From: Prostheceraeus crozeri
Lineage: Eukaryota; Platyhelminthes; Polycladida; Euryleptidae
DNA length: 64,000 bases
Direction: 5' to 3'
NCBI GenBank assembly: GCA_907163375.1
Contig: CAJQUW010007849.1
Location: 62,001 to 126,000 of the forward strand
Shown: positions 22,757 to 34,559 of the stretch, in pieces
Layout: every line of letters begins with the position of its first letter
Position numbering within the stretch: position 1 is the first letter of the stretch
Program-made: the position numbers and the translations under genes
Notes under the pieces: model-generated
Seen by the model: the letters and a program-made list of their open reading frames with translations, nothing else
What the model was told of the DNA's origin: nothing
Database searches by the model: none

Positions 22757-24715
22757 ATATTCATCAATTATGGGCTATTGAGTAAACACATCACCACCCA
22801 AAAATAATATTTCTACAAGTTTTTGAAGAAATCTGACACAACAGGGATCTTCAGCGTGCGCGCATGCTAGATAACGTCGACACAACAATTTTCACGCACA
22901 ATTCGATCATCTGATGGTAGTGACAGCAAATTTTATTCAAAGTCATAACATCAGTGAATTTATTGATTAAAACTCTTTTCACCACAACCCAAAACTTTGT
23001 TATTTCTGCACCGTTTCTCTTCAAATTTAGAATATAGCACCTCAAAGGCATTATCTCAAACCGTCTCAAACACTAATCTTATAATTATAAGTGGTGCATT
23101 GTACAAATATAATTGGTGTACTGTATTGCTAAACCTGCAGCCAATACACTCTTTATGGGTACCAATAGTGTTGGCACGATGAAAAATATGAAATTTTTCA
23201 ATATCATTTTTTCATTGAAAAATATTAAAATAAATCTAAATCGTTTGACGAATTTGTAAGATGATAAAAATTGACACAATTCCTTGATTTTTGTCAGGTT
23301 ACTAATTTTCTGAATCAGAGTAATTTACTTACTGAGAAGTTTTAGGTAACATGAATACATGAAATAATCATCACACCCTGAATCGTCAGTATATAGTTTA
23401 AATATGAAGTCAATTGGGTCAGTGGTTCAAAAGTCAGGACCGTTGATGTGCAAAAATTACATTTTTCAGAAATTGATGTCCGTGAAACTTCAACATCGGA
23501 AAGACGTCGTGATAAAAGACTCGAAAGCGGCGTTCTCTGTAAACTTAGTAGATCCTCACTTCTTGGGTAAAGGACTGAACTCGGTTGAAGCAGCAAAAGC
23601 GTTCGAATATTTGCTGCTATCTTTAGAAGCAGAAAAAATGCAATCGACTCTTATTGCAGAATTAGCTGCCTTACGTACGTTAACGAGAAACTTTGAACCC
23701 AATTTTTTGTGGATCGGCGTTTAAGTGATTAGGACGGTCATGGAGTTGCGAGAAAAAAATCCAAGGATATTTCACAACAAAGAAGGGACAGAATGATTCA
23801 TCGGGTTGGGGCAAGAAAAAGAATTGACATTGGAGGACATGTGTCAGTCTTGTGAGTACGATTGTCACATGGATGACTGAGGGGAATTTTGCTAAAATAA
23901 TTTGCGTTCTTCAAATTTTTTCATATATTTTTCTGAAAAATTTCAGCATGAAAAATTTTAAAAATATTTTTCATGAAAAATGCCAGCACTAGTACTAATT
24001 ATGGAAATATACCAAAATTAGATTGTTGGCTTGACCGTATTAGATTCAGATCTACATTTTGTCTGCGCTACCGATCTCCTTATCGGTGGAAACATGTTTC
24101 AAAGTAGTATTGCACATATTTCCCCCAATAGGAGATCTTTGGCTCTAGATTATAAGACGGCTATTAAGCACACTCAGTTGACTTTTGTTGTGTTTAGCAC
24201 TCCTGTTGAAGTGCACTTCAACTCTTGATATTTTACTATAAACTTCGAATATCTAAAAACATCTGAACTCTGAAGCTTAGGTCTGTTTTCGGGTGATTTT
24301 GTATTTTTTTGATTTTTTCATGTTCAAATTTTTCCGAGTCCGATATCTATGGAACTAAACAATAAAGTAGTAATCGGTCGGAGAAGGCATGATATATTGT
24401 CTTTGAGGTGGTATATTCCAAATTTGAAGAGAAACGGTGCTGAAATGACAAAGTTTTGGGTTGTGGTGTAAAGAGTTATAATCAATAAATTCAGTGATGT
24501 TATGACTTTGAATAAAATTTGACGTCACTCCCATCATATGATCGTGAAAATAGATGTGTCGACGTTATTTAGCACGCCGAAGAATCCTGTGGTGTCAGAT
24601 TTCTTCAAAAGCGTGTAGAAAAGTGACTTTTGGGTAGTGTTGTATTTTCTCAATTTTCGTTTTTTGGGTGGTGGCGTGTTTTATCAATTGCCCAATTATG
24701 GACAATCAATGCGGT
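22757..24715. mobile_element. foldback family C palindromic element, interrupted by a hAT
   Basis: Left arm about 22757-23080 and right arm about 24365-24715 are inverted copies: CACCACCCAAAAA, TTTTTGAAGAAATCTGACAC, GTCGACA, ACAACCCAAAACTTTGT and ACCGTTTCTCTTCAAATTT recur as complements. Some further pairing continues at lower identity towards CATAATTG-like ends. The centre contains the hAT element at 23167-23991, which must have inserted later. Without it the foldback would be about 1.1 kb. No coding region of its own is evident. Confidence 0.7.
23167..23991 (+). mobile_element. hAT DNA transposon remnant with transposase C-terminal piece
   Basis: Ends AGTGTTGGCACGATGAAAAAT and ATTTTTCATGAAAAATGCCAGCACTA are imperfect inverted repeats of hAT type (TAGTGTTGGCA-like). 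They are flanked by GTACCAAT and GTACTAAT, an 8-base duplication with one difference. Inside, 23404-23724 encodes 106 residues with AFSVNLVDPHFLGKGL, matching the LLDPRYLGKGLS block that precedes the dimerisation region of hAT transposases. A second short piece follows to about 23880 in other frames. The rest of the transposase, including the BED finger and catalytic core, is absent, so this is an internally deleted, inactive copy. Confidence 0.75.
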
Positions 24716-25592
24716 AGAGTGTTCTCTTTGCGCCTGAAAAGTGTGACAAACACATTGACCTTGAAATTAGCTACATTTCACTTAAATTTATATTTTCCTC
24801 TAGTAGGCGCAACACTGAACATCAGCATAAAAGTAAAAAGCTTTGACCATGCTAGCTGTCTCAACAGAATGTATCTACAGCAAGAATCTGAAATGCCATA
24901 CTGGAACATGCCGAATGAACAACCCTCGATGATCGAAGGATTGAAGAATGGAGTCAGTGCTTTCCACCTAGTGCTGGAGAGAAATGTCCTTTGTCTTTTC
25001 CTTATAAGATCTCAAAATGGAACCTTGTAATAATTCCGTAGTCGCCCAGGGAAGAGGGGTCTCATGATGCGAAAACTCCTAATTGATCGCCGAAGATTCA
25101 ACTCAAAATTATTATTCAAAGCTTGTAATATGCTTCAGAACATCATTTTTATTGTGATAGATTTCTACATTCTGCGGATGGATTTGCAGAAGCTGCTGAA
25201 TACACAAAAAAAACTTTTCATTGATACTGGAGCATGCATGCAGGCACTAAGCTGACATTTACTTTTCTGGTAAGCGCCAGGTTATATAAAATAATGAAAA
25301 CAAGGAAGTTTTTCATTTTCCTGTTCACGCTGCATCTTAGTGGTTACGGCAGCTCAACTGCTCCATCATATTGCTGGCTTACAGATTTGTGAACAAACTT
25401 CTCTCACCGTCTCACGCCATAAGTCAGAACTAGCTGTCATCATTAGCATTAAATGTAATATGTAGACAGAGATCCGGACTTAACAAAAAAGCAGTCACTG
25501 CCTCACCAATGCTCAGTTGCAGAGTGCTGCTATACTGCTTAATTGTAGAGAATAACTGGGTACTTGGAAGGCAGGAGGATGCCATGACGTGC
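24716..25592. other. no feature recognised
   Basis: Includes a 120-codon frame at 24668-25030 without recognisable motifs; I do not call it a gene. Confidence 0.35.
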
Positions 25593-25600
25593 CCTGTGAT

Positions 25601-26658
25601 TAGTGATGCAAATGGAAAATTTTCCAATTTTTTCAAAATTTTCTGGAAAATTTTCAATTGGAAAATTTTGAAATTTATTTTCGGTGATTGACGTTTTTTT
25701 CCTTTGTTTTGGAGACTTATTATAGTCGTTTGAAAATATTATGTAATATTCAAAGTCCGAAATCTTCTCTATCATCCCTGTATGTTAACTTTTGGTACCA
25801 ACTGCACCTTTTCCATGTCTATTTCAGATCTTTCCAAATGAATTTTAGACATTAGATGGATTTCAAATTTCTCTAGCTGAATTTCAGATATCTGTCAAAA
25901 GCTCAACTTTGAAAAGATCTTTAATTCAACTGGAGATCTCCAATTCATCTGGATCATATCTGAAATTCATTTGGGCAGATCTGAAATCGATTTGGAACTA
26001 TCTGAACCATCTGAACTAGAAATGGAGGATGTGTGTCCTCAACGAAGATTTCGGACGATGCGCCAGAAGTTTGAATCCATCATAGATATTCTTTTACTCA
26101 TCACAGATATCTTTAGTTTCCAAATATCTCACGAGTTTACAGTCTTTATATCTTCCAATATGGTCGCTCATGAATGCTGCGTGGACTGTGTTCTTTACTT
26201 CATCACATGTTCATCAACACATGGAGAATTTGGATCACTATGATCAACGGTGCATAATAAAGCTGAACTTTGAAGCTAACAATTAGCAAGCTCCAAAATG
26301 AAGTACATTATTTTTGCTCCAGATCCTTCATATTGCATGAAATTATACCCCTATTGTAAAGCAAGATTCACGTTATCCCAAACGGTGTCTGTGTGATAAT
26401 TAAAAATGCTAACAATTTAGTACAAGCCACTGGTGGCAAAGGAATGTTCAAAAATCCGCGGACGGAAATCGTATTGCTACGATCGCTTTAATCGAAATAA
26501 TGATGAAATCAAGAGTTTTAGGCCCAATTTATTGGTACGCAGCTGCCTCGGCAGTGGAAGCGCTCAAATTAAAGGGCCTATCAAAAAAATCAAAATTTTC
26601 AAAATTTTCCAAATTTTTCCATAATTTTCCACAATTTTCCGGAAAATTTTCATTACTA
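25601..26658. mobile_element. non-autonomous hAT element with perfect 8-bp target duplication
   Basis: Starts TAGTGATGCAAATGG and ends TTTTCATTACTA, with GGAAAATTTTCC-type subterminal repeats piled up inside both ends (AAAATTTTCC occurs many times at 25612-25670 and 26590-26650). CCTGTGAT immediately precedes (25593-25600) and follows (26659-26666) the element, a perfect 8-base duplication typical of hAT. The interior encodes nothing recognisable. It does contain a smaller inverted repeat at 25824-25990 (TTTCAGATCT...AAATGAATTT and its complement), apparently another short element or an internal duplication. Confidence 0.9.
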
Positions 26659-26666
26659 CCTGTGAT

Positions 26667-27149
26667 TGAAGAATTTGGAGTTTGCTAAGATCGTGGTCGA
26701 GTTTTGCTATGGAGAAGCCATTTCAGCATACTCTTTAACTCTGGTGGACAAAGGACAGAGTTTTTCCCACATAACTAACTTGCACTGCCGGTGCAATCAA
26801 ATTTATATACCACTATTGAGCGGTGGGAATCAAGGATCCTCTCCTTCAAACTGCTGTGCGAAACGGTGGCACAGCTCTGGCATGTAAAGAAGCGCTCTCA
26901 ACTGCTCTCAGTATCCGCTTCGTTTCCTGCCTGCATGACGTTTTCACTTACACAATTGTACAACTGAATTGTCAACATACATTTTGAAACATATATACTT
27001 AGTTGTTAATGTTTGATCTGTGCAGTGTTATAGCTTGAAATAACGTGGTTCCGAATCGCGATTAGATCTAGGACTTACTTGTCATTTTCTTTTCTCTAAT
27101 TCCTTTTTTAAATTTATGGGTGGATTATTGTCGCGGTATTCGTTTACAA
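26667..27149. other. no feature recognised
   Basis: Short chance frames only. Confidence 0.35.
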
Positions 27150-27640
27150 ATTAGTTACCGAAAAAAGCACATTTCATGAAAATAAACAAAAAAAATATCA
27201 TTGTTCTCAATGAATCTAGATGTTTTAAAGGATTTTGATTCACTTTAATAAACAACCTAAATTTGTAAAATTATTCACCTATAAAAAGCCTAAAATGACA
27301 AAAATATTCACCTAAGATGTCGTTGTCTAGTAATTACCTACTATAGATCTCACGTATTTTGCATATGGCATATAATGTATATGCATCATGATGACTCTGA
27401 AAATTTGTAAATATGTACGTCTCATATAATTTGTTTATGATGGTATATGATGTGTCTGTACATCATGATCACTCGGTAAATTTGTAAATATATATCTTAT
27501 GTATTTTTATTGATGTTAAACTTTGCGTATGTATATGTTACACGTGTTATCAACGCTTGCCTGCAAGTGGCCCCTGTGGCCATCGCTTTGAGTTTTCTGT
27601 ATATTTCAGAATAAACATTTATGTTTATGACTTATGACTT
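27150..27640 (+). repeat. probable LINE-type 3' tail with internal duplication
   Basis: Ends in AATAAACATTTATG followed by TTATGACTTATGACTT, the look of a non-LTR element 3' end with a short tandem tail. Upstream a segment of roughly 90 bases is duplicated: CATATGGCATATAATGTATA / TGGTATATGATGTGTCTG, each followed by CATCATGAT and AATTTGTAAATAT. No coding part of the element is present. Confidence 0.4.
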
Positions 27641-30168
27641 TCGCGGGCACGATTCATAGTTGCGGCTTGAAAGCAAATTCGCGTTTGCATACTTCGAATT
27701 GGAATGCGCAGTATGCCTATACATACTACTATATACACATACACTTACGATCAAAAACTACATTTCGTTTGTGGGTTACTCTCATGCATTGATTCTGAAC
27801 AGGAAAACATCTAGAGTGAATCCTAAAATGCCAATTTATGAATAACAATTTTAATTCGACCGGCTTCGAGTGGAAATCAAAAATTGAGCTCCCATCTCTT
27901 CCTCAGGAATTTGTACAAAAGGATAGCTAAGAGGAAGGCCTATTGCTAAAACGGCTTGAGAAAAATTCAAATGATCAATGGAATAATAGAAAAGTGTCAC
28001 AGAAATAGAGGTTTACGTCTTCATATAGCTGAGGGGATTGTGAATCGGATATCGTTGGGACGCATGCTGCATACCGGAGTTTTCCACTTAATATACCCCT
28101 CCACTAAATATGCCTGGGTATATTAAATCTCGCCAAACTTCCATTATGTCTTTACAACATTCAGCCACTTTCTTGGAAAAAACACTTCTCATGATTTTTG
28201 TAAATCAAGCACCCATCTTGGTATCTCATGTGGTCACAGCAGAAGAAGATTAGGCGAAGGAATAAGTCTTATTACCTGTATAATAAGGTTTTCAAAATCC
28301 CGACTTTTTCTGATCCCGGGATTAGCAGGCTTAACTCATTTACCGATAGTATGCGTAAGCTGAACAATATTAGGCGTTGTTTTAAATTCTTTGACGAGCA
28401 TTTTGAACGATGCAATATGAGTTGTCGCATTAAAGCCCGGTATGAGATTTTCAAATCGAAAGGCAATTCCCGCAATTTTTCTGTCGTCTGGTAAAAGCCC
28501 GATATTGTGTGATAATTATAAGATATTAGTAATTATAATAATTCATTAGATATTAACACGCCTGTATGTATAACGCTTCTCTCTTTGTTTAAATGTTTGA
28601 ATAGACCCTGTGGCATGACTATGGGTTAAGTTGTGGTGTATTTAGATTGTGAGATGATTTTGTGATTTCAGAACGTGACCATGCTTACCCGTGGTAAGCA
28701 AAATGCATTGGGATTTGGCTTAACTTGTGTTTTTCAAAACCGAACATATGGTTTACCCTGGCTCCACAACTTAAATCATAGCTTCTCTCTTTCTTTCTCT
28801 CGACTGCCTGAACATATTTTTATTTTTAATATCAATGAATTGGTTGCGACAGACATCAAGTATATTATTCTATGTAGTTCTATATGGGAGCAGCTCTGTA
28901 TCAAGCTTGAAAGTGTCTATTGTTAAGGTGATCTTGGGAAATTTAGTTCTTGCATCGCGTTAACATTTTTATTTCATGCACTGCATCTGCTACTCCATGT
29001 AAGCATCTGTAATAAATTATTGTTGCTTTAAGTGACGGATTCCATCTCATATACATGTAGGTGTTTCCACTTAATACACCCGGGTATATTAACTTGATAC
29101 AAACTTATTCTGCAATTTCGTCATTTTCCAGTTAATATCCAGTTGATAACTCCGGTATTAAGTCCGAATGCATATTCAGCTACGTTTTCCTTTCTAACAA
29201 TAATGAGATATTTTCGCATCGTCAAATGATCCGTCGCATCGGACTGTTTTTCTTAAATCTAAAAATAGTTCCGTATGATGCATTTCATGTCATTGATCAG
29301 CAGTTAGAGATGTCAGCAGCTCTGAAGAGGTGCAAAGCTTGAACTGACTTTATCAAACACGTTCAAACAAAAGTTGTGTCTTTAACAAGACATCCGTCAT
29401 CTATTCTGTCATATTGACAGAATTCCTTCAAGATAGTCGACTTGGAAACGAACAAGACAAATCCCCATACTAGGTCGATTGTTAAGCTCCTCGGGTACGG
29501 AACTGCTATTCTGAGAATGAATTTCCTTTAAAACGATTAATGAATGGCATCGTCAATTTCACAGACGTTTAAAGACTCAGATAGAAAGATTGCAACCTCA
29601 ATAAGTGGGTGTGTAAAATGTGTGAAAACAACATAATTATTCTCTCTTTTCATAAAAAGGTTGAATCTCGAAAATGTTGCCTTGAGATGTCACAAACCAA
29701 TGCTGCAATGCATAAAGCATCAAAAAGATATGGTGAAAAGTCAAGGAACGACGCTTAAATAACTAACTTGTTCGGACAATCCGTAGAACAAAGGCTCTTG
29801 GAGAACTAACAAACTACAATAATGTAATGTAAATAAATAGATAAAGTTGCACCCTCAGTTGTAAAACGGGAACAGAACCGAATAGTTGCCATTTTGTCCG
29901 TCTCAGAAATCATCAACAAGCCTAGCTCACACATCTCTTAATATCGAAACAGCTCCCTATTTAAACTTCTTATATGTTGAGAGTCTGACATAATCCTGAC
30001 ATAGTCCTAATCTGACATAAGAAGTCATAGTTTAAAGTAAGTTTCATAAACCTGTGCTGTATAGGTTGTTCTTGAGCTTCTATTAATGCAATTTTCAATC
30101 AATTTGCAAGTTAATATCACAACAAGTTTTCCTTCATCAACACTGTTTCAAGTTTAGAAAAATGCCTA
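27641..30168. other. mostly featureless DNA
   Basis: An 88-codon basic frame at 28228-28494 shows no known domain. The phrase CCACTTAATAtACCC and its complement GGGTATATTAA occur in two places (28085-28125 and 29070-29095), suggesting remnants of one inverted-repeat element. Nothing else could be supported. Confidence 0.35.
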
Positions 30169-30394
30169 CACTGTAAACTGTAAACCGTACATATCGGTTA
30201 AAATAAACAGCTAAAGTTAGTTTCACGGTTTTTTTACAGTCTGAACGGCAAATATCCGGAAAAAACTTTATATCTGATATGAGCAGATTTTAACTGTTAC
30301 GTCATCACTCATCACGTTGCGACGTCATCATTTTAACAGATATTTGCGGATATACACGTATTCTGTGAAGTTTAACGGTGTACAGTTTACAGGG
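30169..30394. mobile_element. 226-bp TA-flanked MITE
   Basis: CACTGTAAACTGTAAACCG at the left pairs with CGGTGTACAGTTTACAGGG at the right with two mismatches, and TA lies directly outside both ends. Internal inverted blocks (CAAATATCCG / CGGATAT; TTTTAAC.GTTACGTCATCA and its complement) make most of it palindromic. Non-coding; the TA flank suggests Tc1/mariner-type mobilisation. Confidence 0.7.
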
Positions 30395-30412
30395 TAGTTT
30401 TTGCATGCGTAC

Positions 30413-31123
30413 CAGGGATGCGGAGTCGGAGTCGGTTTAATAAATCCGAAATGATATAATACAAACAAATTATTTATCCTCGTGCATAGCTGTCACTGTC
30501 TTGATGTCAACTTTCTCCGTCAAACGAAAGTACAGAGACACTGCTGCATTCAAAGCTTGTAATAGTTGAGGGAATGAACCGTGATAGTGAAAAAAGGATT
30601 GTCTTTTCACTCGGCGATTTAGTAGAGAAGATAAGCCTTCCTAGCCTCGATCACACCTGCGCACCAAAGGTCACATCAGAGTCAAAAATGAAGAATTGGA
30701 ATGCTACCTATTATCCTCACGTTAATCGTGTGTGATGGCTCCTCCAGACCGCATGTTAAAATCGAAAGTATACTCATATTTTTTGAAGAAGGATTGGGGA
30801 TTTTCCTGCCTTGTAGAGACTGGAGAAAAACCGTGTGAAGCACACATCAGCAGGATGGGAGGAGCCGAGTCGCATGCATCCAACTTAAAGCGACATTTGA
30901 TCAACTTTCATCGAAAGTGATTGATAATTGATACAGCAATGATTACTAAATATAGGTTCAGGTAAGCCTATAATGATCTATGATGTAGGTTACAAGTTAA
31001 TTTTTCAAAAAAGGCTTTATATACTTGACACCTGGAGTCGGAGTCGGAGTCCTATCAAAAGCCGGAGTCCTATCAACCCCCAGAGTCGGAGTCCTATCAA
31101 AATGATAGGACTCCGCATCCCTG
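30413..31123 (+). mobile_element. 711-bp hAT element with perfect 8-bp target duplication
   Basis: Termini CAGGGATGCGGAGTC and GACTCCGCATCCCTG are exact 15-base inverted repeats. ATGCGTAC is perfectly duplicated on both sides (30405-30412 and 31124-31131), the hAT hallmark. GGAGTCGGAGTC and GGAGTCCTATCAA repeats lie just inside the ends, like transposase-binding subterminal repeats. The element is far shorter than an autonomous hAT and carries only the N-terminal BED finger (see 30732-30920). The intact ends and duplication suggest a fairly recent, internally deleted copy moved by a relative elsewhere. Confidence 0.93.
30732..30920 (+). CDS. BED-type zinc finger mini-protein of a hAT element
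   Basis: Sixty-two codons wholly inside the hAT element. KSKVYSYFLKKDWGFSC matches the aromatic start of BED fingers (S-V-W-x-YF). PCEAHISRMGG...SNLKRHLINFH matches the C-x2-C...SNLxRHLxxxH half, with C35, H55 and H60 in place but His38 where the second cysteine normally stands. BED fingers bind the terminal or subterminal repeats of hAT elements. A stop follows three residues after the last histidine, so no catalytic domain is encoded. If made, the product could only bind DNA. The start is the first of two adjacent methionines. It could equally be the untranslated remnant of a deleted transposase. Confidence 0.6.
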   Translation: MMAPPDRMLKSKVYSYFLKKDWGFSCLVETGEKPCEAHISRMGGAESHASNLKRHLINFHRK

Positions 31124-31131
31124 ATGCGTAC

Positions 31132-33119
31132 ACATGTAAATGGGCATTGAATGAAACAAAGGGTCAGAAGCATAATTAGTTAGGTTAGAGGATACCCCCA
31201 TCACCGATTGCTGTTTCGGTCAGAAGAGGAAACATCAAATTCTCTAAGCGCTTTCAGTGCGCACAGAGCATCATCTTCAGAGAGAGTGGTCTGACCTGCA
31301 GACCAAGTTACATCAACGAGTAGAGATCAAGTGCATGTACATTAGACAGTCATCAGATGATCAAATCCAATTATTCCTATGAACGTCACTACTGCAAAAT
31401 ACTGGTAAGTAGAAGTTAAAATCAGGAAATTATCTACAAAGTCACGAAACAACCTAGAAAGAAAAAGTAAAGTTATAGAAATTCGTTCCACAGTCCTCCA
31501 AGGTCATGCTTTGTCTTGTTCCCGACCTGAAGTGATTGGACTTGATGTAAGATGCTTGGTAAATGGGCATCTTACGTGATTTTCAGACAAAATTTGTGTA
31601 GATGTCCTTAAAAACACACTGCATATGATACATCAGAAAAACACGATTCATCATAGTTGATCTGCTAGACCTGCTGAATAGCAATGTACATTATAAACTC
31701 GACCACATGAACGAAAGGCGATCGTCTAAAGTGCTTCCAAGGTAAAGACAAGGATCAACTAAATTCGGCAGTTTAATTGCCACAAGCAACTTCTGGACTT
31801 TTGGGCGGCATAAGTGAGTAATACTTTGTATAATTTCTTCTATGCCATTCTTGTGGAATGTTGACTGCTGTGCTGTCCAAAGTCAGCGATTGCATTCTGA
31901 AATCACACCCTTAGAGTCATGAAACATTCATTAAAGTTTCTCAAGATCACAAGTTTTATCATTGCTTGAATTTGAATTATTAAGTGAATAGTAAAATTGA
32001 TTTCAAAAGTAAACTCAGAAAATATACTTTTAGACCAGTGATCACTTTATGATTGATTTGGTATGTAGGCACAAGTGTACACTGTACACGCATTTATATA
32101 CAAATGAACCTGAAATCATCACAGATAGTTGCATTGTAACAAAGCAAATGAAAATAGATCTAAGAAGAATTCATGTTGGCATTTGTGTGGGTGTACAAGT
32201 AAATACTTCCACTACATAACAGCTCAATAAATGCAGGAGTATTGATAAGGATCGTCTCTCTTATTTCCACTTCTGCCTAGAATACAAAAATGTACATACT
32301 CGAATACGTCTGCTATCGCTTAGAATATCAGCTCAACAATGGCTCGTAAATCCTATTTGCAACAGACTTTGAAGCCCGTGGAGGCTCCGGGTTGAATCAG
32401 ACCTCTCTTGAATTTTTAAAGCATTAGTTAGGATTATATAATGTAAATCTCTCATCTATCTTCCTGTGCTGATCTTCAGGTTGCAAATTCTGATAGTTGG
32501 CTCATTGATAAGATGTATTTGCGCGTATCAAACATGTGTCTATGAAATAATATGAAGGAATTTCTCCTCGTAGAGTAGTGAGCAGTGATGTTGGTCTGTG
32601 AGCAGATTTATATCGGACAAACTAAGTGACGAATTAGCTCTCGCTTAACATGTTTCTCTCAAATCAGACTCTACTGTGAGTGATCACCTCACTAGTTGCC
32701 AACCTAGGTCAAATATTTCTGTTGAATGGGATGTTTTGCACAATTTTGAGATCTATCACAAACGTCTGGTTTTGGAGTCTTTTTTTGTCAGACATTCTGA
32801 CCCTATCCTTTTAATGAATGGCTGTTAAGGCCTTGAATTGAAATCTCCTTGACTGCAAATATTGTCTTTCATCTTTACCTTTATATTTGTAACCAGTAGT
32901 GTGTAAACATTGCTTTTATTTACTTTTAGCCGTGTGTAGGACCTTGATGAATATCTATGGCATGTTAATTTTGCTCATTTATAGGAACACTGGTAGCGAT
33001 TTTCTTAGCTTGACAGTTGAATCACGCATGAGTGAGGCCGCTGTCACACAGGAAAAGGCGTCGTGGGTTTGTGGTGGTGAGGGCTTGATCCTGTTGCCAA
33101 TTGACACAGTCGTACGTAA
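31132..33119. other. no feature recognised
   Basis: Two kilobases of AT-rich DNA in which only chance frames were seen. Confidence 0.4.
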
Positions 33120-33181
33120 GCGGCCGCAGCTCAGGTTGTAGAGGTCCAATTAACTTAGGTCATACGTTCGAATCCATCGCT
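33120..33181 (+). repeat. tRNA-like relic (possible SINE head)
   Basis: CAGCTCAGGTTGTAGAGG resembles an internal A box and D arm, and ACGTTCGAATCC about 38 bases further matches a B box and T loop. The spacing is several bases shorter than in a real tRNA, and the T stem does not pair well, so a functional tRNA is unlikely. It may be a tRNA-derived SINE head or a pseudo-tRNA; no second copy was found here. Confidence 0.4.
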
Positions 33182-34473
33182 TATTTAATTTCACTCTGTT
33201 GTCAAATGTAATTTTCAAATGAGTCTACACGCGGGTCGTATGAAGCCGGAAAATCGCAATTCGTCTGGGTAAGCCTGAATTACAAGTTTTTTCCCTCATT
33301 TAAAGACATGATTATCATGCCTTCTATACTCTAATTAATTAAGAATGAAATAACATGACTTAAAAATTCCTGCAAATAATTCCTAGCTGGCCTGACTAAT
33401 CTTCGACTTTTCATGCTTGCTCTTCAGTGTATCTTCACATAGCAGAAATGGTGTAATATTTGTTCATTATCGTGACTTCTGCAGTCAAGAGGCAATCATG
33501 CGTTCTGGAATCAGGATAAGTACTTAATTAGCTGATCCTTCCATGAATACGTGCACCATTAGCTCGAATTTTTAGTGTTCTGTCTCCGGAGTGTGTTTAA
33601 ATGGATTGTCAGTAGAAGTCAATCGCCTCTACAGAAAAACTAATGCATTTTGTACTATTCCAGAGACCTGCGCATAAAACAGGGTTTCAGAAAGACATTT
33701 TCAGTCAGGTTTTTAAATGTTATTTTAGTGCTACTTTCCCATTTTTCATTGAAAAGGTTATCAATAAAAATAGAAGTTGTTGTAAATTATGTTAGATGCT
33801 ACTATAGATTTTCTTTTTTCATTTCTCACCTCGCGAACCAAACAATTTTGATGCATTTTTTCACAGCATCAGATGTTATTACTTGGAAAATGTTTCGTTT
33901 CGTCATCACCCAAAAATGTTCTGTTGTAGGTCGTCTTCATCAACTTCTCAAGCGCGGCTTTGAATGAATGGCTTCTTGGATGCTGAAACAACTCTCTATT
34001 GAAGCACTTGCTGGTATTTTTGGGACTCAGTTGCTGCTTTAAAGATTGTTCGCTTGAAGATTTGGAAATTTTATTGATTTCATCAAGTTAAGTCTGCCAT
34101 CGGATTGCTGGAAACATGCCTTCAATAATTTTTAGTGTTTTAACACCAATGTGCTTTTTAAATACTATGAAGAAATGAATAATTTGAAATTACACAAATT
34201 AGCGTCTTAACGCAGCATACTGAAGTCAAGGACTCAAGAACGGGAGAAGGAGGCAGCTGTGCCTGCAAACTTTTCATCAGAAAACCACTTTCGAATATAA
34301 TTTTCATTAGGAGTTCTCTAATAAAATATTTTCAAGTATAAGTTTCAACCGTACCCACATATAACATGTTTCACATATAACATGATTCACATATAACTGA
34401 TAATTGGGGGAGCCATCGAGCCAGGTAATAGGAAAAAGAGAGCAAAAAATACACAAAAAACCATTCTTTTCAA
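33182..34473. other. no gene; short tandem CACATATAAC repeat near the end
   Basis: A 105-codon frame at 33650-33967 has no domain signature. At 34355-34398 the phrase CACATATAACATG is repeated three times. Confidence 0.4.
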
Positions 34474-34508
34474 GCACCCGAGGAAGGTCGTGGACCGAAA
34501 GCTCGTGC
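34474..34508 (+). ncRNA. hammerhead-like ribozyme motif, type I minimal form
   Basis: GCAC (34474-34477) pairs exactly with GTGC (34505-34508) as stem I. CCGAGGA (34478-34484) takes the place of the invariant CTGANGA with one change, U4 to C. GGTC/GACC (34486-34489, 34493-34496) forms stem II around GTG, GAAA (34497-34500) is intact, and GCTC gives a one-pair stem III with CUC as the cleavage triplet (cut after 34504). Downstream AATAAATTTTTCGAGCCCACC resembles Penelope-like termini. The U4 change would be expected to lower cleavage strongly, so this may be a relic or a weak variant. Confidence 0.5.
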
Positions 34509-34559
34509 GACTATAATAAATTTTTCGAGCCCACCAAAGTGTATTTTTTGGTCTCTTTT

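Noticed and set aside
23404-23724. Stand-alone host gene of 106 residues
   Set aside because: It lies between hAT ends with an 8-base duplication and contains a hAT transposase block, so it is transposon-derived.
24668-25030. 120-codon frame as a gene
   Set aside because: Its first part lies in the arm of the foldback element and no motif is recognisable in the rest.
28228-28494. Basic 88-residue protein gene
   Set aside because: No domain, start context or conserved neighbour supports it; a minus-strand frame covers the same bases.
33120-33181. Functional tRNA gene
   Set aside because: Box spacing is too short and the T stem does not pair.
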